A DNA stretch of 64,000 bases, taken from positions 7,107,001-7,171,000 of the forward strand of contig NZ_AP026867.1 of NCBI RefSeq assembly GCF_026000115.1, read 5' to 3'. This document shows positions 6,639-15,121 of the stretch, in pieces (the first letter of the stretch is position 1; each line of letters starts with the position of its first letter). The position numbers and the translations under genes were made by a program. This DNA comes from Aureispira anguillae. GTDB taxonomy: Bacteria; Bacteroidota; Bacteroidia; Chitinophagales; Saprospiraceae. The notes under the pieces are model-generated. The model saw only the letters and a program-made list of their open reading frames with translations, was not told the DNA's origin and did no database searches.

Positions 6639-7157
6639 TTATTTTACAAATGGGTTGCCTTCTAAAACAACTTTATCACTTTTGTTTAAAGAAGGAATAG
6701 CGCAGCAGCATTGGTAGCAATACCCCATAACAACACCAAAAGGTCCTGTTTTGATTTCATACTTTTCTCCTTGAGGAATATACATCCAATCTCCAGCTTT
6801 TAGCTCTTGATCCTTGTAGTAGATAGATCCACTAATGATAAATCGTACGCCATCTCCTTCATCGTGTGAGTGCTCAGGAACCGAAATATCAGGATTACCA
6901 ATAGAGATAAAAAACTGGCTTTGCTCAAAAGCAAATGGTAGCTGCCATTTTTTGAATCCTTGTGGCACGTTATCCGTAGCAAGTAAATTCGCTAGTTTGA
7001 TAGAATCTTCATCTTGAGAAGTAATGATCTTGTTTCCAACTCTAGTTTGAGTTTCTTTGATAGCTTGTTGGATACGGTCAAGTCCTTCTTGAAACGTTGC
7101 TTTGTTGGGAGCAAATTTGTTCTCTAGCGTCAAACTTTCTTCTGAATACGTTTTCAT
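6639..7157 (-). CDS. Cupin-domain protein
   Basis: Predicted cytoplasmic protein of 172 residues from the ATG at 7157. The frame extends to 7196, but the extra 13 residues (MGELYFLIYKKIH) look like translated leader. A single cupin barrel fills the C-terminal half: SVPEHSHDEGDGVRF gives the His-x-His...Glu/Asp metal site, and SIYYKDQELKAGDWMYIP gives the G(X)5PxG-like second motif. The C-terminal end is unusual in having YCYQCCCAIP, four cysteines in six residues, which could bind a metal or a cluster. Cupins include dioxygenases, isomerases and binding proteins; I cannot choose. A possible -7 box lies at 7274-7281. Confidence 0.7.
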   Translation of the reverse strand: MKTYSEESLTLENKFAPNKATFQEGLDRIQQAIKETQTRVGNKIITSQDEDSIKLANLLATDNVPQGFKKWQLPFAFEQSQFFISIGNPDISVPEHSHDEGDGVRFIISGSIYYKDQELKAGDWMYIPQGEKYEIKTGPFGVVMGYCYQCCCAIPSLNKSDKVVLEGNPFVK

Positions 7158-7544
7158 GTGTATTTTTTTATAAATTAGGAAATATAGTTCACCCAATCGT
7201 TAAAAAATGGCACGACAATCCTATTAGTTGATCAACTATTTTCTAACAATTAGGTTGTACTGGAATGATAAAACAAAAGTATATATTTTTTTTAAATAAA
7301 AAATGTTTTTCGATGTTTTATTTTATATGTTAACTATTGTTAATGAGTTGATAATGTTAAATTAAAGATGTTTTGCTGTTGTTGTTGAATTGGTTTGATC
7401 TAAGGCGTATAGCGATTTTATAGATAGGTTTTAGCTTAATTATAGCGATAAAATAGGTGCAATGAAAGGGTATTGTATAGCATTTGGCTATAAGCATAAG
7501 ACGGATTAGTTGAAATCCGTAGACCCAAGAAATTTTAGCCTATG
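7158..7544. other. 387-base AT-rich spacer
   Basis: No gene seen. A minus-strand TACTTTTG box (7274-7281) could be the -7 element of the cupin promoter with a leader of about 110 bases. A short hairpin ACGGATT/AATCCGT (7501-7520) lies just past the sbcC stop and may be a weak terminator because no U-tract follows. Confidence 0.4.
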
Positions 7545-10500
7545 TTACACCTCTGTCACCTTCAATTGACTAAAACCACCTCCTTTTTTGACCACATGAA
7601 TTTGAGTTGAAATATTTTGTTTGAGCTGTTCAATGTGAGAAATAATTCCAATGGTTTTGCCCTTAGATTCTAGGGTTTGTAAAGCTCGAATGGCCACTTG
7701 TAAGGTGTCGGCATCCAAGGTGCCAAAGCCCTCATCAATAAACAGGGATTCAATGGTGGCTTGTCCACCAGCCAAATCAGACAAGCCTAAGGCTAACGCT
7801 AAACTTGCCAAAAAACTCTCGCCCCCCGAAAGTGTATTGAGAGGTCGTTTATTATTGGCCTGAAAGGTATCTACAATATCAATTTCCAGAATGTTATTGG
7901 GGCGCTTGTCCTGATAATCAGCAAATCGTTTTTCCAGATAGTAGCGACCATTGATAAAGTATCGAAGATGTTTGTTGGCAAGCTGAATTAATTTGGTTAG
8001 GGTAATGCTTTGGGCAAAAACTCGAAATTTTTTGCCATCTTTAGAACCAATTATTTCTTTGAGTGCAGCCCAGCGATCGACCTCTTTTTTATAATGGCTA
8101 ATTTGATCAAGGAGCGTTTTATTCTTTTCTTCTTGAAGGGTTTGATAACGCAATTTTTCAGTGATGCTACCAATCTGTACCAACAATTCTTTGAGTTGCA
8201 CTTGCAGTTGTTCACAGGCTTGTTGCGTCTGCTCTTTATCCTCTAAAGGAAGGCTTAAGGTTTTTACAATCGTTTCATATTGTTGGGCATTTAATGCTTG
8301 TTGTTCTGAGGTAAGATTATGCTGTTGTGTTAAATCTTGTTGTTGTTGAGCAATTCTTTGCGCAATTGTAGGATCTAAAATACTAGTTTTTAATTGCTCT
8401 AAGTCGTCCAACCCAATTTGTTGAATCGCTTGAAGTAAAGCAGGGCGTTTTTTATCCAACAACAATTGAAATTGAGTTTGCTGTTTTTGTTTTTCTGAAA
8501 GGATACCAAGATTGGTGGCTTGTACTTGCTCAAGTTCTTGTACTTGTTGTTTGTTTGTTTCTACAACACGACTAAGCTCATCCAGTTGTGCTATTTTGCC
8601 TTCTTTAGCCTCGTGGATAGACGAACCACTAAATAAGTCATCACGACTGGTTTGAAGTTGTTTTAATGCTGTTTGTAGAGCTGTGGCAGCTTCTTTTTTA
8701 CGTTGTTCTTTTTCCTGTATATCCGTAATTTGCTCTTGCGTGTTGTTGAGTTTTAAATTAAGGTGTTCTAATTGAGCTGCTTGCTGCTGTTGTTGCTCAA
8801 TTTGTTCAGCATAACTATTTCTGTACTGCTCTAACAAATCAATTGCTTTGGGCAAGTCCTCTTGAATATGATAACTAAGCAATTGTTTTTTTACGGTTTT
8901 TTGAACGGCTTCGATTGTTTGTTGGTAATGGGCAATTTCTAACGTTTGCTCCTCTTTTTGCTGCTTAAAATCCTTTAGGTACAAATCATTTTGACGAATT
9001 TGGATGTTAATATTCTCATCGTCCTTTTGGCTATTCTGAATTTTCTGATGAATTTTTTGCAAAGTGCGCTCTAACTCCAATAATTTTTTAACTCCAGTAG
9101 CGGTATCTTCAATCTGTACTTTTAGCGCATTTTTTTGATGAATAAAGGGCGCAACATAGAGTTGTTTTTGTTCTATAATCGAACGGATTTTTTCTTCTAT
9201 ATTGGTCAAATTATTTAAAACTACAGTTTTGCTTTTTTGTAAATCTTGAATATTCGAAAAAATAAGACGTTGAGTACTGATAATGTCTAGGTACTTTTGC
9301 TCTAATTTTTCTCTACTCGTTTTAGCTTTAGTACGATCTTGATCTGCCTTTTTTAGGGCATAATTTATATCTATCTTTAAGTTTCTAAAGGGCTGTTGGG
9401 TAGAATAACAAAGTGGACATTCAGCACCTTCTTCGAGTTGTCCTCTAAGGGCACTCAGGTTATTTTTTTCTAGTAAACCTTGATAAACGAGTTCATAATA
9501 AGCTTCCTGATTACGAATGTTAATTAGCTGTAGCTCTTGATCGAGAAAAAGTTTGTCCAAATTCTCTAATTCAGTTTGTTTACTCTCAATATCCTCATCA
9601 ATTGTAATCAATTGCCCAAGTAGTTCTTGATGTTTTTTTCGTTCTTCCTCTACCTTCGTTAATTCTTCTAATAACTGCCCCATATTAGAGCTTTGTTCTT
9701 GAATGTAAGTTAGGTGCTCCTCATGAGTCAAGGACGGATCAAGGTGATATTCTTTGCAGAAAGCAGCATAAGCTTGTTGCTCTTTGGCAAGGATTGCTGA
9801 ATTTTTGTCGAGGTTGAGTTGGAGTTTTTGGGCTAGGATAGCTTGTTCTTTGATTTTATGCTGAGTACTGAGCTGCTTTTTGTGTGTTGCATTTAAATTT
9901 TCTTGATGTTTTTGTAATTCTTTGTACTGATTCTTTACTTCAAAAATAGTATCAGAACCTACTAAGGGAGCATAAAACTGGTGCGCTTCTAACCATTTAG
10001 TGGTAGCGATTTGAGTTTTGAGCAGTTCCTTTTTTTCTTGACCAGCAACCTGGATCAGCTTATTTTTTACAGCGGCACTTTCTGCCAATGCACTCAAATC
10101 TTTGGCTAAAGATTGAGCAATCTTTTCTTCCGTTTCAATTTGAGCATCCAACTTAACCACCTTGTCATAAACTTGCTCAAAGGCAGCATAAGCTTCCTTT
10201 GCTGTTTTATATTGCTGGGTGAGTTGCTCTTTTTCTACGTTTAATGTTTGAAGTTGAGTCTTTGTTGTGCTTGTGCTGGCTTCAAGTTCCTGAATTTCTT
10301 GAAGGGCAGTTTTAAGCTGCTTTTGAATCTGTTCTAATTCTTCTAGGGCAGGTTTAAATTCAATCGCTTTGGAATGAAGTGCCAATTGTTCAAAATAAGG
10401 TTGCGCAACTTCTTGCTTTTCTAGGATAGCAGCCAATTGCACTGACAATTCTTTTTTTTCTTGCTGCAAGCCCTCCAACTTAAGCATGATTTGCAATTGT

Positions 10501-11240
10501 TCTTGTTGCGAAGTCAATACCTCTTCTTGCGTTGAGTATTGTTGCTGGACAGACTGAAGTTGTTCGACCAATAGTGCTTTTTCTTCAGGGCTTAGTAGTT
10601 GTATATTGGCATTTTGCTCTTTTAGTTTTTCCAATTCCAATTGCGCTTCTTTGTGTCGCTCAAAAGCAGCAATTGATATTTTGGAATAACGATCTGAATT
10701 GGTAATTCGCTCCAAGATAGTGCTTCTGTCTTTGGTACCTTTTAAGAATTGAGCAAATTCTCCTTGGGCTAACAAAACCGATCGAGTAAATCGTTTAAAA
10801 TCTAAACCGCCCAATAATTGCTCAATGAGTTTGTCAACAGCTTTCTTTTTGGTGGCTAAAATTTTACTGCTTTTTCGATCGGGAGAAAGTTGGGCTAATT
10901 CTCTTTTGGAGTCAGCAAAAGAACCAGTACGAGTCTTGCGTAAGCTCCAACTGGCACGATAAACGATTTGAAGGCTTTCGAACTCAATTTCAGCAAAACA
11001 ATCTTGGCAACCATGGGTCAAAATTTGATTTTCTTTCTTGCCTATATTCATATCCTCAAACCGAGGGACCAAGCCAAATAAGGCTAACGTAATGGCATCT
11101 AGGATGGTAGATTTGCCCGCTCCTGTATTGCCCGTAATTAAAAAAAGACCACTATCTTTTAAGGGAGATGTTTCAAAATTAATATGATAGACTCCTTTTA
11201 AGGAGTTCAAATTCTTAAGGTGTATCGACAATATTTTCAT
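7545..11240 (-). CDS. sbcC: SbcC/Rad50-type exonuclease subunit ATPase
   Basis: SMC-like ATPase of 1,231 residues. The Walker A GNTGAGKST is at residues 37-45. Two very long Gln/Glu/Leu-rich coiled coils flank the zinc-hook CPLC near residue 605. The ABC signature LSGGESFLASLALALG and Walker B ESLFIDEGFGTLD lie near the C terminus. With SbcD (Mre11-type nuclease) it cuts hairpins and DNA ends, working in the nucleoid during break repair and palindrome removal. SbcD is normally next door; here neither flank carries it, so the partner must be elsewhere or this is a stand-alone paralogue. The length is at the upper end of the family because of extended coiled coils. The gene appears monocistronic. 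Confidence 0.9.
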   Translation of the reverse strand: MKILSIHLKNLNSLKGVYHINFETSPLKDSGLFLITGNTGAGKSTILDAITLALFGLVPRFEDMNIGKKENQILTHGCQDCFAEIEFESLQIVYRASWSLRKTRTGSFADSKRELAQLSPDRKSSKILATKKKAVDKLIEQLLGGLDFKRFTRSVLLAQGEFAQFLKGTKDRSTILERITNSDRYSKISIAAFERHKEAQLELEKLKEQNANIQLLSPEEKALLVEQLQSVQQQYSTQEEVLTSQQEQLQIMLKLEGLQQEKKELSVQLAAILEKQEVAQPYFEQLALHSKAIEFKPALEELEQIQKQLKTALQEIQELEASTSTTKTQLQTLNVEKEQLTQQYKTAKEAYAAFEQVYDKVVKLDAQIETEEKIAQSLAKDLSALAESAAVKNKLIQVAGQEKKELLKTQIATTKWLEAHQFYAPLVGSDTIFEVKNQYKELQKHQENLNATHKKQLSTQHKIKEQAILAQKLQLNLDKNSAILAKEQQAYAAFCKEYHLDPSLTHEEHLTYIQEQSSNMGQLLEELTKVEEERKKHQELLGQLITIDEDIESKQTELENLDKLFLDQELQLINIRNQEAYYELVYQGLLEKNNLSALRGQLEEGAECPLCYSTQQPFRNLKIDINYALKKADQDRTKAKTSREKLEQKYLDIISTQRLIFSNIQDLQKSKTVVLNNLTNIEEKIRSIIEQKQLYVAPFIHQKNALKVQIEDTATGVKKLLELERTLQKIHQKIQNSQKDDENINIQIRQNDLYLKDFKQQKEEQTLEIAHYQQTIEAVQKTVKKQLLSYHIQEDLPKAIDLLEQYRNSYAEQIEQQQQQAAQLEHLNLKLNNTQEQITDIQEKEQRKKEAATALQTALKQLQTSRDDLFSGSSIHEAKEGKIAQLDELSRVVETNKQQVQELEQVQATNLGILSEKQKQQTQFQLLLDKKRPALLQAIQQIGLDDLEQLKTSILDPTIAQRIAQQQQDLTQQHNLTSEQQALNAQQYETIVKTLSLPLEDKEQTQQACEQLQVQLKELLVQIGSITEKLRYQTLQEEKNKTLLDQISHYKKEVDRWAALKEIIGSKDGKKFRVFAQSITLTKLIQLANKHLRYFINGRYYLEKRFADYQDKRPNNILEIDIVDTFQANNKRPLNTLSGGESFLASLALALGLSDLAGGQATIESLFIDEGFGTLDADTLQVAIRALQTLESKGKTIGIISHIEQLKQNISTQIHVVKKGGGFSQLKVTEV

Positions 11241-11344
11241 GTAACGAATATAAATCTATTGTCCTGAATAGTTTCTCTTTGGAGGGGTTAATTTATGATT
11301 TTTTGATAATGAGTGGAATATTTTGTGTCAAAGCCCCTCTACAT

Positions 11345-11379
11345 AAAAAAAATCAGCCCTATCGTTTTTGATAGGGCTG
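11345..11379 (-). terminator. Terminator for the 11.5-13.4 kb T9SS gene
   Basis: CAGCCCTATC (11354-11363) and GATAGGGCTG (11370-11379) form a perfect 10-bp stem with a six-base loop. On the minus strand it is followed by a run of T. Confidence 0.85.
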
Positions 11380-11494
11380 ACAACTATTTATTAAAATAGT
11401 AACGTACTTTAAAACTAATTAAGTAAACGGGCATAAAAAAGTATAGGTATTTTTTCCTGTAAATTATGGTGAACCGTTACTTAAGAATCGATGC

Positions 11495-13366
11495 TTATTG
11501 TTTGATTACTTTTTCAATGCGTTTTTCATTGCCTGTAACAATTTGAATCGTATAGATACCACTATTGTACTTGCCTAAGTCAACTTCCGTTGTTACTTGA
11601 CCTTTTACCTCTTTTTGTAGAATCATTTGCCCAAGGCTATTAAATACTTGAATGGTGCTTGCGCTTTTGATGTCTTCAAATTGAACATTAACAACCCCGC
11701 TTGTCGGATTTGGATAAATGGGAGTAGAAGGTTTTGAACGCTCTGAAAAAGTTTCCAATTTAGATGTTCTAGGTCTTTCGCAAATATCAAACTTAAAAAG
11801 TTTGTAAACAGGATTACCGCCAGGACCAGTAGTAATCGTTGCCAAGTAATATTTGGATGGAAAGTTATACCCTGCACTAGGATATACATAATCTACTGGC
11901 TTTATGTCATGAGCCGCTGTACAATTGGTGCAAATTACTCCATTAAACATATCTGGTGAAGTAGTCCAAGTACTTAGGTCAATTTCACAAATAGACAAGC
12001 GAACAGAGTTTTCACAAGTACTAGCAGAAGCATCAATTGTTACGTCACTCCATTTACAATACACTGCAACCTCTTGAGGACCATAAAAAGTTGGATCTAC
12101 GATTGTGTTGTATTCTTGATTAGTAAATTCAGCCTGAGTAGTAGCGGTTGCTTCATTACAATCAGAGCATTCGTACAACTCGTGGTATTGAGTATAATCT
12201 TGTTCTCTACCACAACTAAGAATTTTACAATCTCTTACCGTCAAATGTTTGATGCCATTGTCAATTTGCCAAGCGAGGGTATAAGTATGCTCATGAATAT
12301 CATGATCGTTAAACTTTTCAAGAGTAAATGTTCCACTTGTCACTTTAGCAAGAAAAGCCATGTTGTTTTCGGATACAGCAAGGTGTGCGCTCCCTGACCC
12401 ATTGGTAATAACACTTGTCGAGTAATCAGTAGGATCTACTTTTACTAATTTCCAGTTTGTATTATTAGCTTCATTCATTAAATACAAAATGTCACCATTA
12501 GGTCTAAGTCCCAAGGACTGATATAAGGCATTAGAATGGTGTAAGCTTTGACCGTTAAAGTTATATTCATGAATAAGGGGAAGTGCACCTGTATTAGGAA
12601 CAGTAGGAGCGATGTAAGTGCCCGTCTTTAGTTTAATGGATCGATTGTTATACGTACCTTTATTATGCGCAATGGCAATGGTGTTTCCCTTCATGTCCAT
12701 TGATAACCACCAAGTATGCCCCTGAAGCGAGTTGCTATAAGCTTCTCCTGGTTGAGAGGTAATAAAGGTATTCAAATGAGTAAAAGAGCCATTAGCATAA
12801 CGGATAGCTTTGATGTGTACAGCACCATCATTCATTGGACTGCCAACCAATAAATCACCGTTAGGGGCAATTACAAAGTCAGCACTTCTTTGGAAATTAA
12901 AAACATGAAATCGACTAGATTGCATAATGGTATTGTTGCTTGTATTTAGCTCAAATCGTTTAACAAAAGTTTGAAAAATCGCAGGACTTCCTGTTGTAGA
13001 GTATCTTTCTTGATACAAGGCATACACCACTTTGCCATTATTAGGATCAAAAATGATTTTTGTTTTACCCAAATGATCATGAGAGTAATTCGAACTGGTT
13101 GCTATTAAGATTCCTTCTCCTTTAAAAAACTTAATGTTTCGCCAACACTGATTTCCAGAAGAACTGCTGTATTGACTTGAAATAGCATAATAGTTGATTG
13201 GTCTGCCATCTGGAGCGATCGTTTCAGGACCTAACGCACCAATTGAATTGTCTTGAGGGGAAGAGGGAGTGTTAATCGTTAATAAACCTCCAGAGGTATT
13301 GTATTGGGAAAAAATAGGGGCTATAAATAGCATGTAGGTTAAAAATGAAATAATTAAATTTTTCAT
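11495..13366 (-). CDS. Secreted T9SS-sorted protein, unknown function
   Basis: Of 623 residues, the first 20 (MKNLIISFLTYMLFIAPIFS) form a signal peptide. The last ~75 form a type A T9SS sorting domain: YPNPTSGVVNVQFED, then a Leu-Gly-Gln turn, and GIYTIQIVTGNEKRIEKVIKQ. The middle is rich in short beta strands with repeated Asn-Gly-Asp-Ile/Leu-Leu turns (PNGDLLVG, PNGDILYL), suggesting a beta-propeller-like fold. Ten or more cysteines cluster at about residues 375-490 (ECSDCNEATAT, GVICTNCTAAHD), which may form disulfides. It is expected to be carried by Sec and then T9SS to the cell surface or medium. No catalytic motif was recognised. It is probably a single-gene transcript ending at 11345-11379. 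Confidence 0.8.
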   Translation of the reverse strand: MKNLIISFLTYMLFIAPIFSQYNTSGGLLTINTPSSPQDNSIGALGPETIAPDGRPINYYAISSQYSSSSGNQCWRNIKFFKGEGILIATSSNYSHDHLGKTKIIFDPNNGKVVYALYQERYSTTGSPAIFQTFVKRFELNTSNNTIMQSSRFHVFNFQRSADFVIAPNGDLLVGSPMNDGAVHIKAIRYANGSFTHLNTFITSQPGEAYSNSLQGHTWWLSMDMKGNTIAIAHNKGTYNNRSIKLKTGTYIAPTVPNTGALPLIHEYNFNGQSLHHSNALYQSLGLRPNGDILYLMNEANNTNWKLVKVDPTDYSTSVITNGSGSAHLAVSENNMAFLAKVTSGTFTLEKFNDHDIHEHTYTLAWQIDNGIKHLTVRDCKILSCGREQDYTQYHELYECSDCNEATATTQAEFTNQEYNTIVDPTFYGPQEVAVYCKWSDVTIDASASTCENSVRLSICEIDLSTWTTSPDMFNGVICTNCTAAHDIKPVDYVYPSAGYNFPSKYYLATITTGPGGNPVYKLFKFDICERPRTSKLETFSERSKPSTPIYPNPTSGVVNVQFEDIKSASTIQVFNSLGQMILQKEVKGQVTTEVDLGKYNSGIYTIQIVTGNEKRIEKVIKQ

Positions 13367-13562
13367 GTTGTTGCTGTTGTTTTACAGTGCTTCTAACGTC
13401 ATCAGGTCATAAAATTAAAAAGCCTAAATATTCTTTTGAGTATGAGCGTAAATCGCTGATTGGTCGTGGTTGTATTTAGGGGGAATTGTGCCAGTTGCTA
13501 GAACTACTGTTTTGGAATTTTTAAATGTTTATGAATGGGTATCTAGTTTCTAGTCAATTGAG

Positions 13563-14024
13563 TTAGCAACCTCCTGTTCCAATTTGATTGATGTGAAAAG
13601 TCACTAATGAGCTACTTGTTGACTGAATGAATAATTGCTTGGTTCCGCCAGAAGAAGGATCGCATAACTGTGTGTTGTTGCCATTGCAAAAAACTTGATT
13701 GTAAGAGCCTGCTGTATGGTTAAAAAAGTCATTGCCACTCGTACTAAAACGGACAACTTTATTGACTAAGACAGCTCCTGGAGGTAATAATGCACCTATG
13801 TTAGAGCTACTGCCTGGATCAATGACAACAGCGTTGCCTAAGACAGAATATTGTGCGCCATTTAAGGTATAATTGACGATTAAAGAGGCACTAACACAGC
13901 CTTGTACGCCAGTAGAAGAACTAAGGTGTTGAACCGTGATTGTTTGATAGCAATTTTTGCACTGAGCAGAAAGGCTCGCAGAGAAAAATAGTGTGATGAA
14001 GAAAGAAAAAAATAATGTTTTCAT
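13563..14024 (-). CDS. Small secreted cysteine-containing protein, unknown function
   Basis: Predicted secreted protein of 153 residues. Residues 1-20 (MKTLFFSFFITLFFSASLSA) form a clear signal peptide. The mature part begins QCKNCYQT, contains further cysteines at the middle and near CNGNNTQLCDPSSGG, and ends GTGGC. Six cysteines in a Ser/Gly/Asn-rich beta-type chain suggest disulfide bonding outside the cytoplasm. There is no T9SS sorting domain, so it probably stays in the periplasm or leaves by another route. I do not recognise a family. It has its own spacer on both sides. Confidence 0.65.
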   Translation of the reverse strand: MKTLFFSFFITLFFSASLSAQCKNCYQTITVQHLSSSTGVQGCVSASLIVNYTLNGAQYSVLGNAVVIDPGSSSNIGALLPPGAVLVNKVVRFSTSGNDFFNHTAGSYNQVFCNGNNTQLCDPSSGGTKQLFIQSTSSSLVTFHINQIGTGGC

Positions 14025-14203
14025 TGTGTAAAAAAAATTTGGTTTAAAAATGATTTGACTTAAATGAACATAGCATTGTTACCATTTTAGCTGCAACTAA
14101 TACCTAGCATTTCACAGGATTAGAAGAAGTTATTGGAGTTCTACACCTTTTTAGGATGCTTACAAAGAAATGGAAAAAGAATAGGGGGCATATCCCATTC
14201 GAT

Positions 14204-14255
14204 TAGTGCTAAAAGATCTAAATCGTTGAATACAAAAATAGATCTTTTAGCACTA
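14204..14255. terminator. Perfect 17-bp-arm hairpin downstream of the LytTR gene
   Basis: TAGTGCTAAAAGATCTA (14204-14220) and its exact inverse (14239-14255) are separated by 18 bases. It lies about 110 bases past the regulator stop, in a 338-base spacer (14025-14362) in which I see no gene. There is no strong U-tract, so it could also be a processing hairpin, a small-RNA feature or a binding site. Confidence 0.55.
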
Positions 14256-14362
14256 ACATATTAGGATAATGAATAACTGTAGGCTGTGTTGTTATAACTG
14301 TTGGGATTGGTTCTATAACTGTTTTTAAACAGGATATTCTAGCGCTAGGAGAGTGGTATGGA

Positions 14363-15112
14363 TTATTTTAATTGATCAAAGTAATGTATGAGTGCTTCTC
14401 TACGGCGGACAGAGACGGCTATTGCATGGTTCTCAACCATAACCAATACATTCTTATCTCTTTTTTCATATCGAATGACATGATTAAGGTTTACAAGGAA
14501 GGAATGGTGGGTACGCATAAAATGATTTTCAGGCAAAATATCTTCATATTCACCTAATGATTTTGAACTGACTACTTTTCTTTGATTGACCAGATAAAAG
14601 GTCGTGTACCCTTTATCGGATTCACAGTAAATAATATCCTCAACTTGAATCAAATGAATATCACTCATTGTTTTGACAACAATTTTGCTGATTTCTGTTT
14701 TGGGACTGTCAAGATTTGATAGCAGTAATTCAAAATTTTTATGGATGCGTTGAGTTGCAATTTTTTCTTTGGCCTTAAGAATAGCGGTTGTCAATTCTGA
14801 TGAATTGATGGGTTTGATTAAGTAATCAATGGCAGATGCTTTTAATGCCTTAACTCCATACTCATTGTGTGCGGTAACAAAAATAATATTTAGGTTCTTG
14901 ATGGTAGATTGACGCAATATATCAAACCCATTGCCATCATTTAAGCTAATATCTAGAAAAATAAGGTCAGGCTTTTGGGATTGAATGGCTGCTAGGGCAG
15001 TTTTTACGCTATCGGCTTCCCGAATAGAACTAATTTCAGAAGAACAAACGGTAATTAAAGTAATCAAAGTAGCTCTAGCTAGTTCTTCGTCATCAATAAT
15101 TAATACATTCAT
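14363..15112 (-). CDS. LytTR-family response regulator
   Basis: Response regulator of 249 residues. The receiver domain (about 1-120) has the acidic pair IDDEE, phosphoacceptor Asp54 in IFLDIS, Thr80 and Lys100 in YLIKPI. The C-terminal LytTR DNA-binding domain (about 145-245) includes YCESDKGYTTFYL, FMRTHHSFLVNLNHV and VSVRRREALI, the standard beta-type DNA reader. It starts nine bases after the stop of the TPR histidine kinase, so the two are co-transcribed and form one signalling pair. LytTR regulators bind paired direct repeats; targets cannot be identified here. All conserved phosphorylation residues are present, so it should be active. Confidence 0.92.
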   Translation of the reverse strand: MNVLIIDDEELARATLITLITVCSSEISSIREADSVKTALAAIQSQKPDLIFLDISLNDGNGFDILRQSTIKNLNIIFVTAHNEYGVKALKASAIDYLIKPINSSELTTAILKAKEKIATQRIHKNFELLLSNLDSPKTEISKIVVKTMSDIHLIQVEDIIYCESDKGYTTFYLVNQRKVVSSKSLGEYEDILPENHFMRTHHSFLVNLNHVIRYEKRDKNVLVMVENHAIAVSVRRREALIHYFDQLK

Positions 15113-15121
15113 TGGGGAGAA

